The notes under the pieces were generated by a model. The model was not told the DNA's origin. It made no database searches and saw only the letters and a program-made list of their open reading frames with translations. 64,000 bases of DNA from Camarhynchus parvulus (taxonomy: Eukaryota; Chordata; Aves; Passeriformes; Thraupidae), in NCBI RefSeq assembly GCF_901933205.1, contig NC_044571.1, positions 9,525,420 to 9,589,419 on the forward strand. The letters are read 5' to 3'. The translations under genes were made by a program, and so were the position numbers. Positions 50,201 to 62,959 of this stretch are shown here, in pieces (the stretch's first letter is position 1; the number at the start of each line of letters is the position of its first letter).

Positions 50201-53200
50201 CCCCAGCTGGTGTCAATGCTCAATATCTCTCTGCATGCAGAATTCAGCCTTTCTCATTTCATTGACATGAGGATGTACGTCCCACGTGTGCCTCAGTTAA
50301 AAGAGAAGAGCTGAAATGAAAGAAAGCAAGAAATATCCGCTTGGAAAATAAGATAACAATGATTTAATGTAACCTGTGTCCTTTGCTCAAGGACCCTCTT
50401 ATTATCTCTTTCTCTTTAGCTTTGCTGTTTGAGACAGAGCACTGTGTTTAATTATTTACTGGTTGCTATAGTGTTGTTAAATGAACCTTTGAGACTGCCA
50501 TGTGCTGGGTAGAGCTGTCCCTTCACAAATATTAAAGCAGATCTGCAACGATTTAAGTTTCCACAGATTCAAGAAACTCCATATTCCCATTTTCAGAAAG
50601 CAGAAAAGAAGGAAAAAAAAAAAGAAATCAAACCCTGAAGTCTGCATTTAACGATTCAAGAAGCTCTCAGAGCTTCATTTCTTTCTCTTAGAACTGTGCC
50701 CCGTTGTTCTTTTTCTGCTCATTGCCATTTCACATTACTTCAGTGCATAAAAATGAGTTTGCAGGCTTTCAGATGCTGAGGCTGTTAACTTACCAAATCC
50801 CTCCATATTCAGACAAGTTCAATCTGTATAAAGAACACAATGATGCATAAACCAGATACATTGCATTATGCAGCAGTCTAATTTATTTCATGAAATATAT
50901 AACAAATGAGCAAATATATTTTGATGCCACAGCCATGAACATTGTAGGCTTACAGCAATTCAGCATGACCAATGGAGCTGAAAACCATTATTTATGAAGT
51001 GTGAGTTGATGAGTTAGAAAAGTAAGACATTTTGGGCATCCAGATGAGTATTTTTATGTAATAATGCAAAAATTATTGAAGGAGAAAATAGATGACCAAA
51101 ACAAAAGAATGGAAACAAGTATGCAAACTGAAATATTCTGTGGGGAAAAGCCAAGAAGTTTGTAGTATCTGTTAAGAAGCAGCAAATGGATTTAATTTAG
51201 TATTTCATTGTCATTCATAAAACTTGCCATTCTGCATAACTTATAAAAAAGTAGTTCAATAAAACATTTGCTTACAACAATTTTTCAAAGTATTGCCATG
51301 TGCTACGTGAAGAACTTGTCTAGATAAAAAAATATCAAGAATCTGGACTCACTTTCCATCCCTTTCAGAGAATATTGTTACTTTTGTGGGAGAGGGGGAA
51401 TAAAGAGAGAAGAAAACCAAAAATATAAATGATCCATAGATGTAAGACTAGAAATATGGTCCTCATTCAAAAATATTGCCTGACAGCCAGTTGTGGAGTC
51501 AACAAGGAGAGGCAGCTGTTTACTGAAAACATTAGAGAGATTTTCCTAGGAGATGCACTTTTACTATTCCGTTCTGAGTATTATAAGTTCCAATTACATC
51601 CGTGCAAGTTTTGAAAAAGCAAAATACAATCTATGGGATTGAAGATGAAGATAGAATAATCATAAAGGATGTTATTAAAGAGTGACAAGTTGACAGGCAC
51701 AATCCAGAGACAAACGTACAGGCAAGCAGCTGAAGCATCTCTACACCAGGATACAGCACTTGTGCACTGGGGACCTGTCCCAGATCCACTGAAGCTATTA
51801 AATGCAAGGCTGGGAAGATGGGGGAGAGCCCAGTGCTACTGACCTAAGGAAAAATGCATTCATGTTCTGAAATATTTTCCCTTGACAAAAATTTTCATAT
51901 ATACTGTGGAGAAAAAAAATTCCAGCAGCTTGTCCAGTCACTGGAGTGCTGATTTTATTTATGAGTGCCCTAATAGGTCTTATTTTCTTCTGCTTCAGTG
52001 AATAAAGCTCTATAGGAGCAAGCAATTGGAGGAGAAGCAGTGGCTAGGTATTTCCAAATAGCTGATAGGCAGCACCTGACATTTCCTACTCAGGTTTTGT
52101 ACAGATCTTGATGTGTTGTGCTGGTAGCATGAGCACACAAAAAACCCCCTGAGTTAAAATCCATGCTGCATAACATGCTCAGTGCAATTAAAGGAGTGAA
52201 TTATTGAATAAACCATATCCTTAGCTCACCCTGTTGGGATGAGCTGGAGCTTGTGTAGAATGGAGCATGGCTTGCATTTCTCCAGCATCCAGAGGGTTTG
52301 CCTGTGTCAGCAGCCTTGCATATCACAGGATGAATCAACTCAGATGAATCAACTCATTGCTTCTGTTGGGACCTTCAACTCATAGATCAACAAATATGCA
52401 AACCTGAAATTTACTGGAATGAACCTGCTGATAGTTTTAAAGAAATTTAAATCAGGTTTTCATAGGAAAACTGCTTCAAAGGCTTTAATAACTGTGAGCT
52501 CAGGCAAATGGAAACAAAAAGAAAAACTATTAAAGAAACAAGTCTGAAATTTTTCTGCTTCCAAAGTCTCAATGTTGTCTGTGTGTGTAAACTACACAAA
52601 TTACATTAATGAATTCTGCTTTAGGAAATAACTTAATTACTTTTCACAGGTTACAAAAGCAACTTATACTTTTTCTGCAAATATAAAGTTTCTCACATTA
52701 TGTAAGCATAGATTTATTTTAATATGTGGGCTTCCTTTCAAATAAAACAAGTTTTCACTTTTACAGTAGTTTTGTGCTGTATCCTTTACATATAACTATC
52801 AGAAAGGAATGAATATTGAGTCAATTACAGATTTCTGGTATATAAATTTCTTCTATATTCACATATTTAAAATCCCTTAGGAGCAGTTTCACAATCTAAC
52901 CGATGACATTTGTGGTCATGTCTCAGAATCAGCTAAATCATTTGAGCATCATTCCTTTATCCAGCAGTGACCTTATATTTTCAAAGTACAGAATATGCTG
53001 AATATCTGATAAATGATCTGTGGATAGAAAGGGCTGTCTTGCTTCCCTAAAATTTTTTGCAATATATTTGGCTCATTAAAGACATCCCGGAAACTGTAAG
53101 GAACACCAAAATATTGTATATCTTATTTCAGCTTCAATGATAGTGAGACAATTTAAAAATTATAGAAGCCCCAAATAGTATAAAGTAATTTAGAAACAAA

Positions 53201-55949
53201 CAATGTTTTGGTCAAAAATCTAAAGTTTATATCAAACTTTCTTACATCTGCAGGAAATTTAAAAACATTTGCAAGAGAAAATGTTTTTTTTTCCCTTGAC
53301 TTGTTTCTCTTAGAGTCAAGTTACTTTAAATTTCATTTATCATATTGCTGCAATTAATCAATAGATTTGATTAAGACTGGCAAGCTGGCTTTCTACAAAG
53401 AGCAGAGACTCTCTCTCTTTCTCAAGGAGAGAGTGGATTTCAGCACTGGAGCCTCCTCAGGAGAACAAATGTGTAAGCAATCTAATTGCTGTCATCATTT
53501 ATCAGGCACCACTGCATTAGCTGGTATTTCTGTGTTACAGGTGAGTAGAGCAAGACTTTTGAATGAAAGATTAGACTCTGTATGGCATAGGAAAATCAAA
53601 GTTTTTTCAGCATAAAACCCCCAAATGCAGCTCTTCTCAAAGACATATTTACGGGGATTGACTCACCAGCCTCCTGTGGATCCATTTTGCCCGGGCAGAA
53701 TTGCAAGTGTAAAATGCTGCTGCTCCTCTCTGCACACAGCTTGAGCAGAGGGAGCCTCCAGCACTGGTTTCTGTCCCCTTGAGCAGCATGCTGAGGATAA
53801 TGAATTGCTCCCTGCATCACATTAGTGGAGGTGTCCTCATATTGAACACTTTATGGTGAAGTTGTTATTGCTGTCATATTCTGACAGCACACCCATGGAT
53901 TCTTGGAGAGCAGAGAAGTTGTGGAGGCAGCTGACAGTGCCCAATGTCACGTTGGTGCGCTGGGACTGTGGCACTGCTCACCCTAAATATTGTTTGGCTG
54001 GATCCAGCTGTTGTGCTGGGGCAAAAAAAGATAACTGTTTATAAAAAGTGCCAAAAAAGAGTAACTTCCCTAATTTCCCAATATTGACTCTTGCAATCAT
54101 GCTGTGGTCATGTAGCAGGGTCCTGGTTGTGCTGTCCTGGCTGTTCAGATTGTCACTGCCCCGACCCAGAGCAGGAGCAATGGGGACACATGTGCAGGGT
54201 CAGGGCTGTGAGACTTCCTTGCGTGGTTTGATTCACTGGTGGGGTGGCAGGAATGCACCTCACCACATTCCAGGAACGTGCAGGGATTTCGCTGAGAGGC
54301 AAAACCACCTGAGCTAGGGCCAGGCTGCCAGAGACCTTCAGGAGAGCAACAGTTCCCTTGTGGCTTCCGCTAAAAGAACTCAAAGTGCAAACTTTGAGCA
54401 TTGGCTCAAAAATTAACAGGTAAGCCCCCATCCTCCCTTGCTGTGATGTAGTATGGCTCTTGTGAAATTACAAGATTGGGTTTTGGACAACTTTTCTTTG
54501 GTATTTCTGAAACAGAAGAAGATTGTGCCATCAAAAGTCTTTCAAGGAGAAAAGCCAGTTAAGAGAGGGATTGTACAGACTGTCTTAAATAATTTGATTT
54601 ATGGATTGACTTCCTTCATAAGTATTCACTCCCAGCTCCTTTATTTTGTAACTTTATTTTTTATGGCTGATCTGGATCCAAATTTAAGTGCATCCATGAT
54701 GTGCAAATATGGATATATTCCCTTTGAAAGAACAAAGAGACAACAAAGGCCACCATACCCACTGCTTTCTTGATATATCCCTTAGTGAAGTGCATGGAAT
54801 TCTCTGGCTGGAAAATTACTTCATGAATGAGAAGCCTGCTTTTTCCAAAATGTGTGTCTTTTTGCTTAGTTTTAACAATGTCAGCATTCTTAGGGTGATG
54901 AAATGACGAAACCACATGTCCTCCTCTCACAGCAGCCAGAAGTTTCAGCAGGGCAATATCCTGACAATTGCCACTGACAATGTCCATTGCCACAACCTGA
55001 GTTCTTGTGTTTGTTTGGGTTCTGTGGGGTCCTGATGAGTTCATACAGAAGACTTTGCTTCCCTCTGTTGCCTTGTGCACTGAGGCAGGGCAGATATATT
55101 GGTGTGGCTGAGTCCTGCCACAGGCGAGAGCAGCAGCTCCAAGGGGTAGAGAAGGACAAAACTATGGGTTTTTCTTCTCTGTATGGCAAGAAAACTCAGT
55201 GGAGTTACAGAGAAAGGAGTGTGTCCTTTCAAAGGCTACTGGAAAGGACTTCATGAGTGTTTTGGAGGCATAAATTCTCCACCATTTTTATAGCTGGCCT
55301 TTCTTTAGGTTGTACAGCATGAGGAGGTAGTAGCCTCCACACCATTTGCTCTCTTGGAGTGCGGTAGAAAAGGACCTGTCTTTGGAAGTCCCTTGGCTTT
55401 ACCATAACACATCTAGCAGTGAGGAATCCCAAATGCAAAATTCTGAGGAGGATGGAAAAATTCTCAGTCTTCAAGTTCCGCAGAAAATTGTATTTCTTCA
55501 GAGTTTAGTTTTGGTTTGTTTGTTTGTTTTGGTTGGTGATGGGGACTTTTTTTTTAATATAAAGGAAATCCAACAATGATTTCACTTGGAATGATTTCTT
55601 TTTCCCAGGACTACATGATAACTTTTCATGCATTTGCTGTGTTCCAAGATGAAGATATTTCTTCTGAAGTAAAGAAAATTAGACTTTGGATTTTGGAATG
55701 ATTTGACATTTTAGATTCACCTGTTTCCTTTTTAGTATCCTCATCATAAGCACTGAGGGACCAAGAGGCTTCTAGAAGTAGTCTTTTGTGAAAGTGCTCA
55801 TAACAGAAATGACTTCTAAACGCAGATGTCATGAAAAGACCCCCACTTAAGAGATAATAATTGATAGATATCTTTTCCTGAAAGTTCTTTTTGCAGGCTA
55901 GGTACTGTAGTCTTCCCTGCTCTGGATAAAGCAGAAGTAGAGATTTATT
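44284..55949. other. Intergenic DNA with scattered splice-bordered minus-strand frames
   Basis: No gene is firmly supported. A short (ATC)n run lies at 44824-44839 and a perfect 14-base tandem duplication at 52329-52356. Several minus-strand open frames between 45.5 and 55.9 kb have acceptor- or donor-like borders; they are described as findings because they do not chain into one consistent model. Confidence 0.4.
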
Positions 55950-56128
55950 CAGTCAGAGCTCTGGGCTGTGAGACTGTAAATCTAAGGTCTATTCCCAGCT
56001 CTGTCTCAGAGCCTGACTTTGATACCTAAGGCAAGTCATAGAGACTCTGTACCCCAATGCTAACATGAAAAATGGCAGTGATGACTCGTGCAATTTTCCA
56101 TAGCCATACTGAGGTTAAATTATATGAG
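55950..56128 (+). repeat. MIR SINE
   Basis: Ordered MIR core landmarks are readable: 'gactgtaaatctaaggtcta', 'ttcccagctctgtctcagag', 'ggcaagtcatagagactctg', 'aacatgaaaaatggcagtga' and a final 'actgaggttaaattatatga'. These correspond to the MIR 'ttctattcccagctctg', 'gggcaagtcacttaac', 'tgtaaaatggg' and 'gaggattaa' blocks. MIRs are amniote-wide fossils, so this marks DNA inherited from before birds diverged. Edges are approximate. Confidence 0.75.
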
Positions 56129-58697
56129 ATTGTAGGATACATTTCAGATATTTTCATTAATGGGTGGGTAAATGGAATTAAGAGGGATATCACTTTTAAT
56201 ATATACAAATGTGAGAAAAGTCCCTTATGCATCTCCAGTGACTATACAAAGTAAAAATATTATAAATGGTTTCCCTCTCTGGTGTATGAATAGACCCACA
56301 TGAGATACTTGTGAATTTATTTGAACTGCTTTTGACTAAAAATTAGTGAAAATAGATGCTGGTGAATACATGACTATAGGAGTGAGCTGTTGAAATGACC
56401 ATGTTACAATAACTAATACCCAATTCACATGTAAAGTATCTGTTGCAAAGGGAAAACAGGAGCAGGTTAAATCTTGTCCTAACATCATCTAAAATTATGA
56501 ATTTACAAGAGCAAAATGGCATAGTTGCTACAGGCAGAATAAGGCCACTGTACTGACCATTCAAGTGTATGGTAAAGTGATTTAATTTGGCTGTTTTCAG
56601 CCTGCCAGTGCTCTTATTCTGTATCATGCAGGCAGGTGTAGAAGAGACTTGTTTGCTAATTAGTGTTATGATTTCAGATGCACAGCTGTAATGAAGCATG
56701 AAATGGCAGTCACCAGTGATATTCTTGCAGTCCTGGTATGTCAGCCTGATGAGATGGCTGCACATTGTCAATACCAGCAGGCAGAAAGTCCCAGAAGAAA
56801 AATACCAGCTCAAGTGAGAAGGGGTTATTTAGTGGAGGGCAATTAAAGAGACTGATAGTCCTAATTACACATGCAAGTGCAGAAACTAGGCAGGCTTTTA
56901 GTGCGGTGGTGACGAGTTACAGTCTATTAGGTTCTGACTCTTAAGGATGCTGCAGAGGAAATGTGTTAATTCAGAGCATCAAAGAGCATTAGAAAAATCC
57001 CACCAGATAATAGACCAGTGGTGAGAGCCTCGCCAATCAGATCTGCTATTTTTTGGTGAACTACTGTGTGGAAAGGACTGGTGTGAGCCCATGAGAAACT
57101 GGGAGGCCACAGCTTCATGAACACATCAAGGTGACATACAGCACACAGGTAGTTTAGGGCATCAGTGACATGTCCAAGACAGCTGGCTGTTGCATGGGTA
57201 TTTTGTCATTATATTCTATTTCAGAGATGAACTTTCAAGGACTTTTTGGAATAAGATTAGATAGGACATACTCTGTTTGTGAAAGTGAGAAAAATTCCAG
57301 AGAGAACAAACAAGTCATTCTACTGTGTCCATAAAACACAGCCAAAGGGTTGTGATGCTCTTACTGCTGTCCCTGGCCACCTCATCCTTCATATCAGGCA
57401 AGACTTGTCACATACTGGCTCTTCTGCACTCTGTTCCACTCATGTTTTCATGCTAAGGGAAGAGGATATGCTCCACAGGAGAGTCCACTCTGACCATGTG
57501 CTGGTTGTGATGGACAAGAGTACAAAACCTGGGGACATTTTATCACAATAATTGGTAGGTTTAATGAAAAACTTTATTTCAGTGCTGCTTTCAGAAAGAG
57601 TACAGCAAAACAGCATGAAAGAGAGTCTGGGGTCAGGTTACCTTGAAATGTGTCTACATCTGTACATTTCCATTGCTTCATAGAAGTGTGCTTTGAAATC
57701 AGTCTTGCTCATCAAACATATTTAACTGCTTTGATGGAAAGCAATCTCTAAATTTTCTACCATTATTTTATGCATAGACCTCATAAGAAGTGCAAGATAC
57801 TGACAATCTGAGCCATGAAGAAGGTCATGCTGTGCAGTGAAATGGTTGTTTCTGACTTAGACTTCATGTTCCTTTAAAATTATTCTAAAATACTCCCCCT
57901 TTTCATGTCTTTCTCCAGATTTTGGGATGCCTTTATCAATTCTGATCTCTGACATGCCAGTTATTCCTCTTGCCTTTCATTTGATCCAGTTGTGCCTGAT
58001 ATTATCACTGAGAAACTTGCCCACTCTGAGACCGACCTGCAGCTGAAAGCTATGTCAGAACAGTTTATTCCAGTTCATTAGAAGCCATCCTTGCTTTTCT
58101 CCTTTTTCCATTCCTTCAGTCATGGATGATTTTACAGTCCCTTTCAAAGAGTGTTTCATTAGTACCTTTTTTCATATAAGGGGATCTGTTAAACTTGCTG
58201 TAATCACACATGATACGTGGCATATTTAACTTTTTGTATGTGATCTGCATCTGGAAATAACAGGAGAAATATCACTGTGTTCATATTTTGTGAAAACTAG
58301 TAGGGCGGCATCGATCAAAAGATACCTAAACGTTTTACATATCAGGAAAACATTTTAAAATTATTGATTAAAATTTACCAATTACCACAGGAAATCACTA
58401 CAGTGGTTTAGGGCATGTTCTTCCCCTCACCATCTCCCTTCTGCTGACCCTGAACTTGTTGGACTGCTTCTGTCCAGGGCAAATTGCAGTACCTAGCTAT
58501 ATCTTAATCACAGTAAATATGTTTGTTACGTCCTATCTTTTATTTTGCTTAAAACACAGAAGATTAAAAAACCAAACTCTATTACTTTCTTTTTTTTCTA
58601 ATGCAGTTCTTAAATCTGTGCAAATTCAAACTTAAATCTAATTTTTTTTGTTTACTTTTAAATCATAAATGGAGTACTTGATTTTTGATGTAAATGC

Positions 58698-58714
58698 AAA
58701 AAAAAAAAAAAAAA
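58698..58714. repeat. Poly-A run
   Basis: Seventeen consecutive A. There is no processed-gene body or LINE/SINE tail recognisable upstream. Confidence 0.85.
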
Positions 58715-61700
58715 GGATGGAAGACTTGGCAATTCCCTATGCTCAACTTTGTGAGATCTGTGCTGACCCATTTTTCCTGTCTGTGAGAGGGTCCTTCAAT
58801 GGCAGGACACTCATATGCTCTGTCAAGCACCCTGCCTGATTTTGTGCTGTCTAAAGAGCTACTGAGGGTGAATGCTGCCCTACCAGAGAATCTTGGAATC
58901 ATATAAAAGGGAAAAATAGATTGGGATATTGACAAGGAAAGATGCCATAAAGTACACCCAAATTTCCACTGAAGTTTGGGTCTACTTCATGGCCTTGGCA
59001 GAAATTCTTTCCAAGGCTCTTTGTGTAGACTTTAGCTGTTTCCATTAGTGAGCTGGTTCAGAGCAGTGGTGCTGCTTAGAAATTAAACCCTTTTGGTGAG
59101 AGCAGCCTTGGTTTCCACTGCAGATTTTTATTCCAGAACCAGTTCATTTTGGAAGAAAATCAACAGAAGCTCTTTTCAAAAAGTGCTCCACCACTGAGAG
59201 AGGAACTTTGGACCCAAACCATGGGTGGGGTTTTTGCCCTGACTTAGGCCTCTGGTGTGGGCCACTGCCTCTTTCCTTCAGTTTTCCATCACAAAATATT
59301 TCCCTTGGAAGAAGAAATCCAATTGGAAAGAAACTGCCAGTGCCCCAATAGCGGGAGAGAGTGCTCAGCATGTACTGCTTTGATCTATCGATCCACACAT
59401 TTGCACCAAATTGCTAAATTCAGCCTACCTGTTGTGGAAATTATGAACAAATCACTGGAATATAAAGAAGCCAGTGACTTAGGCTGGAGCTTAATAGAGC
59501 AGAGACATGAAATGAAGCATGGGGAAGATGTGCTCTATTTCAATGCTCAGCTCAAGAACAAGAAATAATGAAGGAACTTGCAAAAAGTTGAGGGAGATTT
59601 ATCAGTTTGCCAGCCTTTGATTGATGTTTTGCTGAATTTTTATAAACAAGTTGATAAAAGTCACCAGCCTTATTCCATTTTTTCCCAGTCAAAATAGAGA
59701 AATATTTTATTTAAAGATATGTATCTTTGATTTGTGTGAAATGAGAGAAATTACAGTCAATATAAAGAATAGCAGAACTAGGGACAATGTCTGAAAATCA
59801 AAACTCTATTTATAGGCTTCCTAGTTTATTTTTTGTTCTAGATATACAGCATGGAGGGTTTGTACACTGTTCTTTGTGTAGTAAAGGTGGAATTAGGTGA
59901 TGCATCACTGCTGGCCAAAATCCAATAATGAATAAAGTTTTATGCATAGAAATTATTCACAAATCCGAACATTGATCTATAATCATCTGGAGAAGCAAGA
60001 AGATTGAGGGGGAATGCCAGTGGAGCTACAAGTCACAGAGATTGACTCCCTGTGACATTAGAAATATTTTTCTTCCTATATACTCATTCCCTATACTATA
60101 AAAAGTTTATGAAATACTAATCTTTGGAGAAAAAGAAAATACTCATATTTTATTTCAATAATTTAAAAATAGATTATATTACCTTAACATGTAATTCCAC
60201 ACATTTGATACCAAGCATGCTTTCTCAATAACCTACATTCTAACATGAGCATGTAACATATATATTAATCACTTTCTATATTGGTAGTAACAATATCATT
60301 ACTACATATAGCTCAAAGAAATGGTTTGAAGGATTTAAAAAACCCATAAATATAGAAATAGAAGTGATTATTGAGTTGCCTAGGTAAGAAGATCGTGCAA
60401 CCAAGCACATTCAGGAATGTTTCCTCAACCCTTACTCAGTAGTTTAATTTCTCTAGCATTAACAGTCATGCCATCCTCCTCTGCATTCTGTGCTATTGTT
60501 CTTTCTAGATTGGATTCTGCCCAAAACCTTAATTTCCTTAGAAAATTAGAAACTACATTAGAAGTCATTAGAAGTCATACATACAAACTACATAGAAGTA
60601 ATTCCATTTCAAACCTATCCATTTCAATATCTTCATGCAGGATAATAAGACTTTTATGATAGTTAATATGTCACTGATAAAACTTCTTGAGATGCAATGG
60701 CATTATGCACTATTTTTGTACATGCTGCAAAGTGAGTGGTATAAAGAAGTGTCTATTTCTATATTTACTATAATTTGAATTTTCTTTTCATCTGGTGTAC
60801 CATATTAACTACACTTTCTCATTTGAAGCAACAATGGATGTATCTTCTGTATCATTTCCTGCACAAACCATTGACATCATGGGTTTTTTTGTTGAAATTA
60901 TTTTTGTTTCTATTACTAAAGGCAGAAAAATATATGTGAAATTTTGTTAATTTATCAATTGATTTTTTTCCTGAAAAAATAAAACAAACCCAACAACATT
61001 TAAATGATTTGATCCCATATAGAAAAACAGTACTCCCAGTGTCTTAGGGCAGAATCTCAGTTACCATTGCTAATTATATCACCCTTCATTTTTTCCTTTC
61101 CTGAATGCTATCAAATGAACTTTTTCAACATCACCACAGCTGTCTTACATTATTTCCACCCCACTATTTTTCAAACCCGTCATCCTCTAGCTCACTTGTA
61201 CCTTGGTGTTGGCACCATCCTATGTTCTATATGGCCTTTGCAGAGTGACTGCGTGTTTTGAACTGTTCTACCCCTCTCCCTTACTAAAGCACATCTGAAA
61301 AGTCATTTATTTAAAGACAGTTAAGGAAATCAGCTGAATTTATTATCTATTTAATTTAAAATATAAATGAAAGATGGGATAAAATCATACAGGGAACGCT
61401 TTAAAAGTGAGCATGGAAATTGCTACAGGAAAAAGGGGGATGTACAAGAAACAGCTTAATGTACAGAAACCTATGTGAGGAGCAGAAGTGAATTTAATGC
61501 ATTGCAGATGTTGATACTTGCATTAGTGTGTGTTGCTGATTAAGACCAAAGACTCAGGGAGCATCTGTGGGTGACAGCAGAGGATTCCTACCCTAGGACA
61601 GGCAGTTATTGTCCTGTCTTTCCAAAACATCAGCAACGATGAGGTAGGAGACACAAGTAGTGTTAGTTTGCATTTCACCTTGCAGTCACTCTAGACAGCT

Positions 61701-61911
61701 GATTGTGAAATAGGCTATGGTTTTAGACTGTTAATCACCTTTATTTTCCCTGTCCATATATACGTGTGAAAACCTTCCTGCCTTCTCCCTCTGCGTTCCA
61801 ATCTCATAGATTACCCCTTTCTCACTCCTGTTATTTTGCTCAAGTTCTGGCTCACTTTATTTTCAATTAGAAATTGAAACTAAATAAATAGAATAAAGAG
61901 AAAGAACTGTA

Positions 61912-62019
61912 GGTTTTGGGTTTTTTGTTTGTTTGTTTGTTTGTTTTTCTTTGGTTTTGTTTTGGTTTTTTGTGGTGTTTTTTTTTGGTTGTTTTTGTTT
62001 TTGTTTTTGTTTTTTTTTG
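61912..62019. repeat. (GTTT)n and T-rich simple repeat
   Basis: Five to six GTTT units followed by T-runs broken by single or paired G. The plus-strand frame through it (61933-62154) is Phe/Leu-rich only because of the repeat. Confidence 0.85.
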
Positions 62020-62943
62020 AAAATCAGTTTCACTTCATATTTTCTTCATTTTTTCTCTTTTAAAAGGCCACCATTCCTAGGGGCAGAGATGCTGCTCCTC
62101 ACACCCTTCACTGATTTCAGGTTGCACAACGAAATGGAGGTGTTCTGCCTTTAACTCTCTTAGCAGTTTCCCTTCTGCCTTAGTTTTCTATTCTAAAATA
62201 TCATTTCAATGCGTTTCAGTTCTGTTAAAGAGCTGTTGTGCTCTGTTACACAAGTGCCTGTGTTTCAGTGACTAAGTGATCCATACATATATCTGCATAT
62301 GAGTATGTGTATGTATAAATCCATAGTGCACAAGCATAGAAAGCATATAAAATGCATTTATTACTTTGCATAAAGATACAGGAAAGTTTTAACTGTTTGT
62401 ATTTTGGGTTTTTTCCCTGCAAAATTTTAACAAAGCTCGAACAAAATGCGCTTGCAAAGAAATGAACTTCCCAGTTGTAATTTTCACTTCCAGCAGCACT
62501 AAATATATGTTTAATATCTTTCCTCCCCAGGCTGGTTCAGCATTCCCAGGGAGGGTTGAAAGATGAGAGTAATGTGCAGAGCAGTGGAGAAATGCCGTGC
62601 GAGTGGATAAATCTGCATGACCCTGGACACATTCCAGCTACCACCCTGCAATGTTCTCCAGCAGCTGCTGGCAAAGCTGAATCCTCTGCTCCCTGAAAGT
62701 CACCTACCATAATCCTGATTCCACAGCACCCCTTCGTGCAGGCAGTTGCTGGAGTAGCTTATGTGCTGGGCATTCACATGGGACATACCCTGTCCAAGTT
62801 GTGTATTCCCATGGCTGTTTGCATGGCAGAAAAGAAACATGTGTGATCCCCAGCCAGGAAGCAGAAAACTTGGAGCAAGGATTGTAAAGTTCAGAGCAGA
62901 AAGGATAAAAATTAAGTAGGGTAGTTTTTAAGAAGCAAACAGG

Positions 62944-62959
62944 AAAAAAAAAAAAAAAA
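62944..62959. repeat. Poly-A run
   Basis: Sixteen consecutive A, with no recognisable retrogene or transposon body beside it. Confidence 0.85.

Noticed and set aside
57279..57551. 90-codon plus-strand frame that looks protein-like
   Set aside because: No splice borders, no domain I know, and frames of this length are expected by chance in 64 kb; it also shows how weak protein-likeness by eye is as evidence.
61933..62154. Phe-rich 73-codon plus-strand frame resembling a membrane peptide
   Set aside because: The hydrophobic run is encoded by a GTTT/T-rich simple repeat.
58698..62959. Poly-A runs at 58698 and 62944 as processed-pseudogene tails
   Set aside because: No gene-like or LINE/SINE body precedes either run, and no flanking target duplication was seen.
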